A program made the translations under genes and the position numbers. Source: Sandaracinus amylolyticus (GTDB taxonomy: Bacteria; Myxococcota_A; Polyangia; Polyangiales; Sandaracinaceae). From it: DNA of 64,000 nt. The stretch covers positions 4,030,001 through 4,094,000 of the forward strand of contig NZ_CP070225.1 in assembly GCF_021631985.1 (NCBI RefSeq), written 5' to 3'. Each line of letters begins with the position of its first letter. Position 1 is the stretch's first letter. Of the stretch, positions 20,865 through 30,193 are shown one piece after another. The notes under the pieces were generated by a model that was not told the DNA's origin, made no database searches, and saw only the letters and a program-made list of their open reading frames with translations.

Positions 20865-23123
20865 ATGCTGGATCGACCGACCGATTGGCCTCTGCCCGGA
20901 CCGATCGACCTCGACGTTCACGACCTTCCACACGCGTCGTCGACGACCGAGTGGTGGTACGTGAACAGCCACCTCGAGGTCGCCGGGGGGCGACGACTGG
21001 CGCTCTTCGCGTCGTTCTTCCGCATCCTCAGCGGGGTCGACAAACAGACGAAGGAGCGCCAGCACGCGCACTCGCTCACCTGGGCGATCGTCGATCTCGA
21101 CCGCGGCGAGTACGTCGCGGACTCGCTCGTCGACAAGCAGGCGCCGCGCATCGGTCTCGAGAAGCTCGATCGCGGTCACGGCACCAGCGATCAGCGCCTC
21201 CGCCGCGCGATCCGCGAGATCCTGGAGAAGGGCGAGGTCCCGCTCCCCGATCGCATGTTCGAGGGCGACGTCACGGTCGCGACGCGCAAGCTCGAGCTCG
21301 ACTACGACGGCCAGCGCTTCGTGAAGAACGACGACGGCACCTACTCGCTGACGCTGCGCCATCCGGGCCGCGCGCTCGGCTGCGATCTGCAGTTCCGCCT
21401 CGACAAGCCGGTGGTGCGCCACGGCGACGACGGCGTGGTCCGCGGGCCGGCCGGCGAGGACATGTTCTATTACTTCTGCCCGCGCGCGACGGTCACGGGG
21501 TCGCTCGTGCTCGACGGGCAGCGCGTGCCGGTGGAGCGCGCGATCGGCTGGTACGACCACGAGTTCGGCGGGCATCGCGAGAGCGGGACGACGGACGCTC
21601 CCGCCGAGGGCGAGCCGGAGCCGGAGCGCGAGGTCGCGTGGAACTGGGTCTCGCTGCAGCTCGACAACGGCGTCGAGATCTCGGCGTACGACCTCTTCGA
21701 TCTCGCGCGTCAGGGCGAGAAGCGCATCGAAGGGCGCACGAAGGTCATCGATCGGGCTGGGCGCGTCGCGAGCCACGACGCGTTCACGCTCGAGGCGAGC
21801 GGACGCTTCGTCTCGACCCGCACGTTCAACGAGTACCCGACGTCGTGGCGGCTGCGTCAGCCCGAGGCGCGGCTGGATCTCGAGCTCGTCGCGCCGGTCG
21901 ACGATCAGGAGTTCATCACCGTGCTCTCGGAGCCGGCGTTCTGGGAAGGACGAGTCGAGGTCCGAGGGACCATCGCGGGCGAGGCGGTGCGCGGCGTCGG
22001 CTTCGTGGAGCGCAGCGGCTTCTCGCACACCGACACGCTCGACGAGTTCTTCTCCGCGGTGGGCACCGAGACGCGCCGCAGCGTGCACTCGATCATGCCG
22101 CTCGAGCCGAGCGTCGCGGAGATGCGCGAGCTGATCGCCTCGCGCGAGCGCGAGCAGTACATGCGCGGCGTCGACGTGCAGCTCGTCGCCGACTACCTGA
22201 CCAAGCCGATCCGCGAGATCGTCGATCGCGGCGGCAAGTCGTGGCGTTCGTACGCGGCGCTCGCGTGCTGCGACGTCGTCGGCGGCGACTCCCGACGCTA
22301 CGTGCGCTGGCTCGCGATGCCGGAGCTGATGCACACCGGATCGCTGATCGTCGACGACGTGCAGGATCGATCGGAGGTCCGGCGCGGCGGGCCGACATGC
22401 CACGCGGTGCACGGCGACGCGATCGCGATCAACTCGGGGACCGCGGCGTACTTCCTCGGGCAGAAGCTGCTGCGCGACGAGGCGATGTCGTCGGCGCGCC
22501 AGGTGCGCATCTACGACCTCTACTTCGAAGCCCTGCGAGCCGGGCACGGCGGTCAGGCGCTCGACCTCGCGGGGCTGCACCAGTTCGTGCCGGCAGCGGT
22601 CGAGTCGGGCGACAGCGCGGATCTCGAGGAGCGTGTGCTCGCGATCCATCGGCTGAAGACCGCGGCACCCGCGGCCGCGCTCGCGCGGATGGGCGCGCTC
22701 GCGGGCCAGGGCACCGAGGCGCAGATCGAGGCGGTCGGCGGGTTCTTCGAGGCGCTCGGCCTCGCGTTCCAGATCGTCGACGACGTGCTCAACCTCGAGG
22801 GCTTCCGCGGCGATCTGAAGACGCGCGGCGAGGACGTGATGCACGGCAAGGTCACCCTGCCGTTCGCGAAGGCGATGTCGCGGCTCGGGCGCGAGGAGCG
22901 CGTCGAGCTGTTCCGCATCGTCGCGTCGAAGCCGAGCGACACGACGGTGGTCGCGCGCGCGGTCGAGATGATGGCGAGCTCGGGCGCGATCGCGGCGTGC
23001 AAGCAGCAGGCGCGCGATCTCGTGGAGGACGCGTGGGCGCGCTTCGATCCGCTGGTCGAGGCGTCGCTCGTGAAGGTGATGCTCCGCGGCTTCGGCTGGT
23101 ACGTGCTGGAGCGCCATTACTGA
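20865..23123 (+). CDS. Fusion: CrtC/AttH-type lipocalin-like domain + polyprenyl diphosphate synthase, 752 aa
   Basis: GAGAGGAG precedes ATG 20865. Residues about 15-400 match the CrtC/AttH double-lipocalin family (carotenoid 1,2-hydratase, attH): EWWYVNSHLE at 29-38, FYYFCPRATVTGS near 205, GWYDHEFGG at 228-236. Residues about 425-745 are an all-helical isoprenyl diphosphate synthase with the first Asp-rich motif DDVQD (497-501), R-RG-PT-H after it, and the second motif QIVDDVLN (636-643) followed by GKVTLPFAKA. A Gly lies five residues before DDVQD where farnesyl synthases have an aromatic, suggesting a C20 or longer product. The fusion implies that the prenyl product is passed to the CrtC-like domain for hydration or cyclisation. 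Substrate and product are inferred. Confidence 0.88.
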   Translation: MLDRPTDWPLPGPIDLDVHDLPHASSTTEWWYVNSHLEVAGGRRLALFASFFRILSGVDKQTKERQHAHSLTWAIVDLDRGEYVADSLVDKQAPRIGLEKLDRGHGTSDQRLRRAIREILEKGEVPLPDRMFEGDVTVATRKLELDYDGQRFVKNDDGTYSLTLRHPGRALGCDLQFRLDKPVVRHGDDGVVRGPAGEDMFYYFCPRATVTGSLVLDGQRVPVERAIGWYDHEFGGHRESGTTDAPAEGEPEPEREVAWNWVSLQLDNGVEISAYDLFDLARQGEKRIEGRTKVIDRAGRVASHDAFTLEASGRFVSTRTFNEYPTSWRLRQPEARLDLELVAPVDDQEFITVLSEPAFWEGRVEVRGTIAGEAVRGVGFVERSGFSHTDTLDEFFSAVGTETRRSVHSIMPLEPSVAEMRELIASREREQYMRGVDVQLVADYLTKPIREIVDRGGKSWRSYAALACCDVVGGDSRRYVRWLAMPELMHTGSLIVDDVQDRSEVRRGGPTCHAVHGDAIAINSGTAAYFLGQKLLRDEAMSSARQVRIYDLYFEALRAGHGGQALDLAGLHQFVPAAVESGDSADLEERVLAIHRLKTAAPAAALARMGALAGQGTEAQIEAVGGFFEALGLAFQIVDDVLNLEGFRGDLKTRGEDVMHGKVTLPFAKAMSRLGREERVELFRIVASKPSDTTVVARAVEMMASSGAIAACKQQARDLVEDAWARFDPLVEASLVKVMLRGFGWYVLERHY

Positions 23124-23453
23124 GCTCGGTGATCCACCGGGAACGACGCGGCGCGATCCCGGGCCTGATCGTCCACCGCTCGCTGCGCTCCCTCCTCACG
23201 TACCGAAGTACGCTGCGGGGGGTGCTCGCGACCGGCGGCCGCTGAGGCCCGGTCTCCCGCCGCGCGATGGTCTTCGGCGATGCTGCGCGATCCGATCGCG
23301 GGCGACGTCATGACTCGAGAGGTCGGACGGCCATCCGTTCGGCCGCCCGGGGGACGGTTCGGGGGCTCCTGACGACAGGTCGGCCGAATCGCCGTGACCC
23401 GCATTGCACGGGGCGGGGCGTGCTTTCACGCCTTCGGGGTGAGCGGTGCGGCG

Positions 23454-24080
23454 ATGCAGGGCGCGGTGATCGACCGGGCGCGGTCGATCGACGACGTGGC
23501 GTGCGAAGCGGCGTGGGGCGTGGACGCGACGTGCGCGCTCTCGGGCACGGTGCGCGGGCTCCTGGTGCGGCGCTGGGCGGAGAACCTGCGGCGCCGCTTC
23601 GGCGCGGACGCCGCCGATCGGGTGAAGGCGCGGATGGGCGCGCTGGCGCTCGCGGACGATCCCCGCGACGACGCGTGGGTGCCGGTCGCAGCGCAGCTGC
23701 GAGCGACCGAGCTCGTCGTCGAGCTCTTCCTCGGCGGAGATCGCCGCGCGCTCGTGCCGGTCGTGATCGACGACGCGATGCGCAACGCGAGCACGATGTC
23801 GAAGCTCGCGCTGCGCACCGCAGGACCGGGCGCGCTGCTCTCGCGCACCGGGTCGCTGCACGGGCACGCATGCAGCGAAGGACGCGCGGAGGCGTCGGTG
23901 CAGGGCTCGCGGGCGCGGCTGCGCTACGTGGAGAGCCCGCTCTTCGAGCATCCGACGTGGCGCCTGCTCGCGATGACCGGCGCGTGCGGGCTCGTCGCGC
24001 TCTCGAGCCGCACGCTGGTGTCGATCGAGGCCCACGACGTCGGACCGCACGGCTTCGGCCTCGAGATCGCCTGGCGCTAA
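23454..24080 (+). CDS. Hypothetical protein, about 208 aa, DUF2378-like architecture
   Basis: ATG at 23454 is preferred; GTG at 23394 or 23439 would add low-complexity residues. The N-terminal part has GTVRGLLVRRWAENLRRRF, a helical middle with charged and small residues, and a beta-rich end (VESPLFEHPTWRLLAMTG and HGFGLEIAWR). The pattern resembles the myxobacterial DUF2378 (TIGR02265) proteins of unknown function, but only weakly. Its stop (TAA 24078-24080) overlaps the stop of the convergent vWA gene. The 330 bases before the start (23124-23453) hold no recognisable gene. Confidence 0.5.
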   Translation: MQGAVIDRARSIDDVACEAAWGVDATCALSGTVRGLLVRRWAENLRRRFGADAADRVKARMGALALADDPRDDAWVPVAAQLRATELVVELFLGGDRRALVPVVIDDAMRNASTMSKLALRTAGPGALLSRTGSLHGHACSEGRAEASVQGSRARLRYVESPLFEHPTWRLLAMTGACGLVALSSRTLVSIEAHDVGPHGFGLEIAWR

Positions 24081-26638
24081 CGTCCGTCCGCGATGCGCGA
24101 GAGCACGTCGAGGAGCAGCGAGGGGAGCTCCTCGGCCTTCTTCATCGTCATCGTCTCGCCGCCGATCGACGAGACCAGCGCGTCGCGGCTCTCCTTCATC
24201 ACGCAGCCGTGCGCCGCGGCGATCAGCGACACGCCGTGATCGGCGATGCGCGATCCGAGGGTGCGTAGCTCGTCCGGGCGCTCGCTGAACGCGAAGTCGC
24301 TCAGCACGAAGAGCACGCGCAGCGTGGCCTCGACGCCAGTCATCTCGTCCTCGACGAAGCGCAGCGCCTGATCGACGCAGGTGCCGCCGCGCGCGTAGAG
24401 GTCGAGCAGCTCGTCGGCGACCGCGTCGAGATCGGCCTCGTCCGCGAAGCGCTTCACCACGTGGGTGTCGCTCTCGAAGAGCGCGAGGCTGATCTCGTCG
24501 GAGCGCAGCTTCCCGAGGAGCATCACCACCGCGATCGAGCACATCGCGAGATCGGGCCCGCTCATCGAGCCCGAGATGTCGATGAGCACCGAGACCGCGG
24601 CGCGCCCGCGCACCGTCTCCGACACGAGCAGATCGTCGTCGCGCGCGTCGTCGAGGCGACGTCCTTCTTCGATCACGCGCTCGAGGCTCGCGTCGAGATC
24701 GAGCAGATCGAGGTCGTCGCCGGCGCGCATCGGGCGGGTGCGGGTCTCGGGGATCAAGCCGCGCTCCGCGCTCGCGCCCGACTTGCCGAGCCACTCGAAC
24801 GCGAGATCGACCAGCGCGTCCTTCGCGATCGCCTTGATGCGCGACTTGAGGGGATCGACGAGCGCGCCGCGGTGCGAGAACCACTGCTTGAGCAGGTTCG
24901 AGCCGCCGCCGATCCCCTTGAAGCCGAGGCCCTGCATCACGAGGTCCTCGGGCAGGCGCTGGGTCGCGCCGCCGAGATCGATCGCGAGCAGCGCGGCGAT
25001 CGCCTCGAGGTTCGAGGTCTCGCTCGCGACGCCGCAGAGCTCGTCGAGGAGCGCGTGCGGGATCGACCCGATGCGATCGACCAGGCGCGCGTAACGATCG
25101 GCGTCGTGCGCGTCGCCGAGGACCATCGCGCGGAGCTGCTCGAGGGCCTGGCCGATGCGGTCGTAGACCTCGTTGGGATCGATGCCGAGCAGCGTCGCGA
25201 CCTCGACGAGCCGCTCGAGATCGTCGGGGACGAGCGCGTGCTCGAGGAGCTCGTCGAGGAGCGGCAGGAAGTGCGCGGCGACGCGCACGGTGCACGGGAC
25301 CTCGGTGGCGAGCCGTCGCGCGGCCTTCACCGCGGAGGAGACGTTGGTGCCCGCGAGATCGCGCGCGAGCACGATGCTCGCGGCGAGCGCGTGGGGCACC
25401 GGCGGGAGCGCATCGGTGGTCGCGTCGAGGTAGTCGTCCGCGGCCTCTTCGCGCATCTCGAGCACGTGCGCCTCGAGGGCGGGACCGACGAGCGCGTGAT
25501 AGCGGGCCGAGTCGACCGCGACGTCGACGAGCTCGCGCAGCGTGGGCGCACGGCCGAGCGCGCTCGCCCACGCCTCGAGCACACGATCCTCGACGCTGTG
25601 CCCGAAGCGCTCGCGCAGCGTGCGCGCGGCGTTCATCGCGCGCCTCGGGCTCTCGATCGCGGAGCGCGTGATCAGCGCGGCCGAAGGATCGACGTACTCC
25701 TCGAGCCCGAGCAGGAGCTCGGCGTGCTCGGCGAGATCGAGCGGGCGCGCGAGCGCGGCACGGCGGAAGTCGCGCGAGTCGATCGTGTGGGGCGCGACGA
25801 AGCGCAGCGTGGTGCCGAGATCGCGCGGTGACGCGCTGGTCGCGAGATCGGCGAGGTGGGTGCGGAGCTCGCGATCGCGGCCCAGGCCCGCGAGGAAGCC
25901 CGCGACCTCCCAGGGATGACGCGCCTCGTGCGCGAGCAGCGTGCCGAAGCCCGCGCTGCACGCGTGCAGCACGTGCGGGGGCGTGAGCGCGCCGACCTGC
26001 GCGAGGAGGCGCTCACGCACCAGCACGCGAACGTGATCGACGGTGCGCGCCGAGACCGACGCCATCTCCGCGGCGCCGCCGAAGAGCACCACGAGCTCGC
26101 CGAGCGCGCGCTCCTCGGGATCGGCAGACGAATAGAGGCGCTCGAAGAGCTCGAAGGGATCCGAGGAGTCCGGCTTCGCGCCGTCGTCGATCATCGACTC
26201 GAGATCGGCGAGATCGGCGAGCGAGTCGAGGTCGACATCGAGCGCCGCGAGATCACCGAGGATGCCGGAGACCGCGTCGGGCACCGGCGCGGTCGCGACG
26301 ACCTTCGCGTCCTCGCGCACCTTGGTGGGCGACGACGCCGCGCCCGCGGTCTCGGCGCGCGGAAAGAGCAGCTCGCGCGCGACGGACTCCGCGATCGCCT
26401 GGTCCTCGAAGGGCGTCGTGAGGATCGCCGCGTCGAGGTAGTCGCGCGCAGTGAGCCGCTTCGTGCGCGCATAACGCGCGGTGAGGAAGCGCGGGATCGC
26501 GATCGTCGCGCGCAGGCTCGGGGTGCACGCGATCCCGGCGTGACGACGGAGCCTCCGGGTGAGCTCGACCGCGAACGCGATCGGCGTCCACTCCGGCGTC
26601 TCGTCGCCGCGGAAGCGTCCGTCGTCGATCTCGCTCAA
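24077..26638 (-). CDS. Large C-terminal von Willebrand factor A protein, 853 aa
   Basis: TTG at 26638 overlaps the TGA of the MoxR gene (TTGA) and is the only start that leaves no gap. Most of the protein (1-650) is helical and unassigned, with an acidic patch near 190-230. A vWA domain fills about 675-850, with MIDAS LIDISGSMSG near residue 685, and later GGTCVDQALRF and VLFVLSDFAF. MoxR AAA+ proteins commonly work with such C-terminal vWA partners (RavA-ViaA, NorQ-NorD, CbbQ-CbbO), the pair remodelling or metal-loading a client. Here the client is probably encoded in the same operon, which also has a Rad50-like ATPase. Confidence 0.85.
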   Translation of the reverse strand: MSEIDDGRFRGDETPEWTPIAFAVELTRRLRRHAGIACTPSLRATIAIPRFLTARYARTKRLTARDYLDAAILTTPFEDQAIAESVARELLFPRAETAGAASSPTKVREDAKVVATAPVPDAVSGILGDLAALDVDLDSLADLADLESMIDDGAKPDSSDPFELFERLYSSADPEERALGELVVLFGGAAEMASVSARTVDHVRVLVRERLLAQVGALTPPHVLHACSAGFGTLLAHEARHPWEVAGFLAGLGRDRELRTHLADLATSASPRDLGTTLRFVAPHTIDSRDFRRAALARPLDLAEHAELLLGLEEYVDPSAALITRSAIESPRRAMNAARTLRERFGHSVEDRVLEAWASALGRAPTLRELVDVAVDSARYHALVGPALEAHVLEMREEAADDYLDATTDALPPVPHALAASIVLARDLAGTNVSSAVKAARRLATEVPCTVRVAAHFLPLLDELLEHALVPDDLERLVEVATLLGIDPNEVYDRIGQALEQLRAMVLGDAHDADRYARLVDRIGSIPHALLDELCGVASETSNLEAIAALLAIDLGGATQRLPEDLVMQGLGFKGIGGGSNLLKQWFSHRGALVDPLKSRIKAIAKDALVDLAFEWLGKSGASAERGLIPETRTRPMRAGDDLDLLDLDASLERVIEEGRRLDDARDDDLLVSETVRGRAAVSVLIDISGSMSGPDLAMCSIAVVMLLGKLRSDEISLALFESDTHVVKRFADEADLDAVADELLDLYARGGTCVDQALRFVEDEMTGVEATLRVLFVLSDFAFSERPDELRTLGSRIADHGVSLIAAAHGCVMKESRDALVSSIGGETMTMKKAEELPSLLLDVLSRIADGR

Positions 26639-27531
26639 CCGGTGGTCCCCAGCGTCTTGGTGAGGAGCGAGTCGAGGTAGTGCTCGAGGTTGCGGCCCGG
26701 CTTCACGCGGATCGCCTCGGAGAGCACGAGGCGCGCGGCCTGCGCGAGCAGCTTGTGATCGATGGGCTGACCGAGGCGTCGCGCGCGCTCGGCGGCGAAG
26801 CGCGCGATGCCGATGCTCGAGCGGATCGACGCGGGCGACTCGATCGCGGGGTCCTCTCGCGTCTGCTCGACCATCTCGAGCACGAGCTCGATCTGACCGG
26901 GCGCGAGCTTGTACTCGCCGCAGTGCTGCTCGACGATCTTCAGCTCGGTCGCGCGCTTCGGGTACGCGAGGCGGATCCAGACCTTGATGCGATCGCGGAT
27001 CGCGCTCGGGAGGCGTCGCGTGCCGCGGTTCTCGGTCGGGTTCATCGCGGCGATCAGATAGAAGTCCTCGTGCACGCGGTACCACGCGCGCAGTGCGGGG
27101 ATGTAGAGGCGACGCTCCTCGAGCGCGTCGAGCATCGTGTTGAGCACGTACTCGTCGCCGCGGTTGAGCTCGTTCGCGAGGAACACGCCGCCCTTCAGCG
27201 CGGCGAGCGTGAAGGGCCCGGGCACGAACGCCTCGGGCGCGTAGCCGTACTTGAACACGAGCGTCGGATCGAAGCTGCCGACGAGGTTCGCGGGGCGCAC
27301 GAGATCGCTGAACGTGACCCACTCGAAGGGCCGCCCGAGGTCCTCGGCGAACTTGCGGCACAGCGCGGTCTTGCCCGCCCCCACCGGCCCGATCAGCCCG
27401 ACGAAGAGCCCCGCGTTGTGTGCGTCGAGCATCGCGTCGTACGCCTCTCGGTACTGCCCCTCGAGCACGACGCCGGACTCGCTGCGCGGATCGTCGACCT
27501 TCGCGCGCGCCAAGAGCTCCACGTGATCCAC
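26635..27531 (-). CDS. MoxR-family AAA+ ATPase, 298 aa
   Basis: GTG at 27531 lies two bases after the upstream stop. Walker A is GPVGAGKT (48-55); Walker B is FLANELNRG (117-125) with Glu121; a sensor-1 Asn follows in LIAAMNPTENRG; the arginine-finger region is RLPSAIRDRIK. The C-terminal lid is helical (RSSIGIARFAAERARRLG). MoxR ATPases form hexamers that remodel partner proteins together with vWA proteins. The coupled vWA gene follows directly (TTGA overlap). Confidence 0.92.
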   Translation of the reverse strand: MDHVELLARAKVDDPRSESGVVLEGQYREAYDAMLDAHNAGLFVGLIGPVGAGKTALCRKFAEDLGRPFEWVTFSDLVRPANLVGSFDPTLVFKYGYAPEAFVPGPFTLAALKGGVFLANELNRGDEYVLNTMLDALEERRLYIPALRAWYRVHEDFYLIAAMNPTENRGTRRLPSAIRDRIKVWIRLAYPKRATELKIVEQHCGEYKLAPGQIELVLEMVEQTREDPAIESPASIRSSIGIARFAAERARRLGQPIDHKLLAQAARLVLSEAIRVKPGRNLEHYLDSLLTKTLGTTG

Positions 27532-27533
27532 GA

Positions 27534-28103
27534 TCAGTCCTCCGTCTCGTCGCTCGTCGTCTCGTCTTCGCCCGCGAAGAAGCGCTCGGTCGTCGTCGGC
27601 TCGACCACGCGCGGCAGCGTGAGCTTGATCCGCGCGCACGCCTCTTCGAGCTTCGCGAGCTCGTCCTTGCCGAGCACGCGACGTCGCTCGAACCCGAGGC
27701 TGCGCATCAGGCTCTTGCCGTGATAGGTGCGGACGAGCTCGGTGCAGTCGTAGCTCGCGCGACCACGCGCGCCGCGCTGCACGATGCGCGCGGACGCGAG
27801 CTCCTTGAGGCGCACCGCGGCGACGAGCTTCGCGAGCCACGGCCATCCGGGCTGCGCGACGAAGCGATGCGCGATCGCGGGCTCGGCATCGAGGCGCGCC
27901 TTGAGCAGCCCGAGCACGACCTTCTGCGCGCGCGCGGTCGCGACCGCCTCCGCGACCTCTTCGAAGGGCCCCATGCCCGCGAGGATCTCGGGCTGCGTGA
28001 GGATCGGATCGCGCAGCCCCTCGTCGACGAAGCCGTGCAGCTCGTACCAGACGCGGTAGACGGGCGAGCGCCAGGTGCGATCGACCTCGGGCGTGTCGCT
28101 CAC
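27534..28103 (-). CDS. Hypothetical operon protein between SMC-like and MoxR genes, 189 aa
   Basis: GTG at 28103 overlaps the stop of the SMC-like gene (GTGA). The product begins SDTPEVDRTWRSPVYRVWYE, has a helical centre (FEEVAEAVATARAQKVVLGL, VAAVRLKELASARIV) and an acidic Glu/Asp/Thr end (GEDETTSDETED). The segment with helix-turn-helix-like arrangement near 95-130 could be a winged helix, but I do not recognise the family. Its invariant coupling in the operon suggests it is a client or adaptor joining the Rad50-like and MoxR/vWA parts. Confidence 0.7.
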   Translation of the reverse strand: MSDTPEVDRTWRSPVYRVWYELHGFVDEGLRDPILTQPEILAGMGPFEEVAEAVATARAQKVVLGLLKARLDAEPAIAHRFVAQPGWPWLAKLVAAVRLKELASARIVQRGARGRASYDCTELVRTYHGKSLMRSLGFERRRVLGKDELAKLEEACARIKLTLPRVVEPTTTERFFAGEDETTSDETED

Positions 28104-30193
28104 GCGGCCTCCACGCGGCTGTGCTTGCCGTGCCGCACGACGCGGAGGCGGCGTCCGGTGACGCCCTCGGTGTCGTGGTGCGTGATGAGCAGGATCTGCG
28201 GCGTGATCTCGAGCGACGCGATGCGCGCGAGCAGCGCGGCGCGGCGCGGCCGATCGAGGCCGTAGGTCGGCTCGTCGAGGAGCAGGAACGGCGGAGGTCC
28301 GACGAGGCGCGCGATCGCGAGCTCGAGCGCGAGCCCGAGCAGGAGGCGATGACCGCCGCCTTGTGCCGCGCTGGCGGGCACCTCGCGACCGATGTCGTTC
28401 GGCGTGACCAGGAGCGCGTAGCTCTCGGGATCGAGGCGCACGCTCTTGAGCTCGGCGTTCTTCGCGTCGTGCGCGTCGCCCTGGAGCGCGCGGTGGATCG
28501 TGTGGGTGTGCTCGGCGAGCGCGCTCGCTGCGCGATCGCGGAGGATCGCCTGGAGCTCGCGGAATCCTTCGGAGAGCACGCGCAGCCGGCTCGCGGTCGA
28601 CGCGAGCTCGCGCAGTCGCTCGCACGCGGTGAGGGTGCGCGCGTGCTCGCGCTCGATCTCCGCGGCGCGCCGCGTGCGCGCATCATGCTCCGTCGCGTAG
28701 CGCCCGCGGCTCTCGCGCACCACGTCGCGCTCGGCATCGAGGCGCGCGCGTCGAGTGCGCAGCGCGTCGCGCTCGGCCTCCAGCTTCGCGGCGAGCGCCG
28801 CGGCGAGCGCATCGGCGTCGGCGGGCGGATCGGAGAGCTGCGGGCGCGCTGTGTCGATCGCGACCGCGAGCGCGCGCGCCGCTTCGTCGAAGGACGCGGT
28901 GCGGCGCTCGACGAGCCTCTGCGCATCGGCGCGACGTGCGGCGAGCGCCTCGGCGCGGGCGCGCGACTCCGCGATGCGCCGCGACTCGGCGCGGAGCGTC
29001 GCGCTGGACTCGCGCATCGTCGCGAGCTCGGCCTCGATCGCGCCGAGGCGCGCATCGGTGCTCGCGAGCTCCGCGCTCCACGCCTCGATCTCGCGCGCTG
29101 CGAGCGCAGCGTCGATCGTCTGCCCACACGCCTCGCACCGGGCGCCCGCGCCGGCGTGCGCGTGATCGCGGCGACGTGCGATCCGCGCACCGATATCGCC
29201 GCGCGCGCGATCGAGCGTGCGACGCTCGGCGTCGAGCTTCTGCTGGTGCGCGTCGATCTCGCGCTCGCGCATCGCGAGGTCGGACGCGCGCTGATCCTCG
29301 TTCGCGCCGCTCGCCTCCGCGCTCGGCAGCGACTCGAGCGCGCTGATCGCATCGGCGCGCGCTTCCTCGGCACGGCGATGCTCGGCACGTGCACGCTCGA
29401 GCCGGGCGGCCACGTCCGAGAGCGGCGCGATCGCAGCGAGCGCGCTCGCGATGGCGGCGGCCTCTCCCTCGAACGACGCGAGGCGCTCGTCGAGCCGTGC
29501 GCGCTCGGTCGCGAGCCGCTCGATCTCGGCGCGTCCTCCCTCGCGATCGAGCTCCATCCGACGCAGCGACTCCTCGAGCACCGGGAGCGTCGCGCACTCC
29601 TTCTCGCGCTCGAGCGCCATCGCGCGCATCTCGTCCGCAGCGACCACCGCCGACGTGACGCCGAGCACGATGTCGAGCTCGCGCGGCGCGCCCTCGAGGA
29701 TCGCGGTGATCTCGCCCTGCCGGAGGTGCACCGCGACGTCGAAGAAGCGCCGGGTGAGCCCGAGCGCGCGAGAGAGCTCGAGGGCGAGCGCGTCCTCGCG
29801 ATCCTCGAAGTCCGAGCTCGCGACGTAGGTCTCGACGTCCTCGCCCTCTTCGCTCGGCGCGTCGATCGGGCGCGCGCTGCGCTTCAGCGTGAAGTGCCCG
29901 ATCGTCGTGCTGCGCGAGCGCGGCGGGAGCGCGTGCATGCGCTGGAGGCGATAGCGGTGTCCATCGCGACCGCGGAACACGAGCTCCACGCCCATCGCGC
30001 GCGCCTTGGGCGCCATCAGCGCGGCGATCGTCTTGTGCCCGGTGACGCGACCGAAGAGCGCGTACTCGATCGCGTAGAAAACCGTGCTCTTGCCGGCGTT
30101 GTTCTCGCCCTCGACGAAGTTGATCCCCGGCGCGAACGTGAACGTCTCGTCGCGATAGCGACGGAAGCCCTTGAGGCGCAGCGAGAGGATCAC
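28100..30193 (-). CDS. Rad50/SMC-like ATPase with Cys hook, 697 aa
   Basis: GTG at 30193 overlaps the upstream stop (GTGA). The N-terminal head has Walker A GENNAGKST (29-37). Two coiled-coil arms (about 190-340 and 365-560, rich in Ala/Glu/Arg) flank a Rad50-type zinc hook GARCEACGQT near residue 350. The C-terminal head has the signature AAQGGGHRLLLGLAL, Walker B PPFLLLDEPT near 633, and a terminal His loop ITHHDTEG. It is shorter than SbcC (about 1000 aa), with short arms. No SbcD/Mre11 nuclease gene is present; instead it is coupled to an unknown protein, MoxR and vWA genes. Confidence 0.9.
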   Translation of the reverse strand: MILSLRLKGFRRYRDETFTFAPGINFVEGENNAGKSTVFYAIEYALFGRVTGHKTIAALMAPKARAMGVELVFRGRDGHRYRLQRMHALPPRSRSTTIGHFTLKRSARPIDAPSEEGEDVETYVASSDFEDREDALALELSRALGLTRRFFDVAVHLRQGEITAILEGAPRELDIVLGVTSAVVAADEMRAMALEREKECATLPVLEESLRRMELDREGGRAEIERLATERARLDERLASFEGEAAAIASALAAIAPLSDVAARLERARAEHRRAEEARADAISALESLPSAEASGANEDQRASDLAMREREIDAHQQKLDAERRTLDRARGDIGARIARRRDHAHAGAGARCEACGQTIDAALAAREIEAWSAELASTDARLGAIEAELATMRESSATLRAESRRIAESRARAEALAARRADAQRLVERRTASFDEAARALAVAIDTARPQLSDPPADADALAAALAAKLEAERDALRTRRARLDAERDVVRESRGRYATEHDARTRRAAEIEREHARTLTACERLRELASTASRLRVLSEGFRELQAILRDRAASALAEHTHTIHRALQGDAHDAKNAELKSVRLDPESYALLVTPNDIGREVPASAAQGGGHRLLLGLALELAIARLVGPPPFLLLDEPTYGLDRPRRAALLARIASLEITPQILLITHHDTEGVTGRRLRVVRHGKHSRVEAA

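Noticed and set aside
28100-30193. SbcC of a standard SbcCD complex
   Set aside because: The protein is much shorter than SbcC and no SbcD/Mre11-type nuclease gene is adjacent; the neighbours are MoxR and vWA genes.
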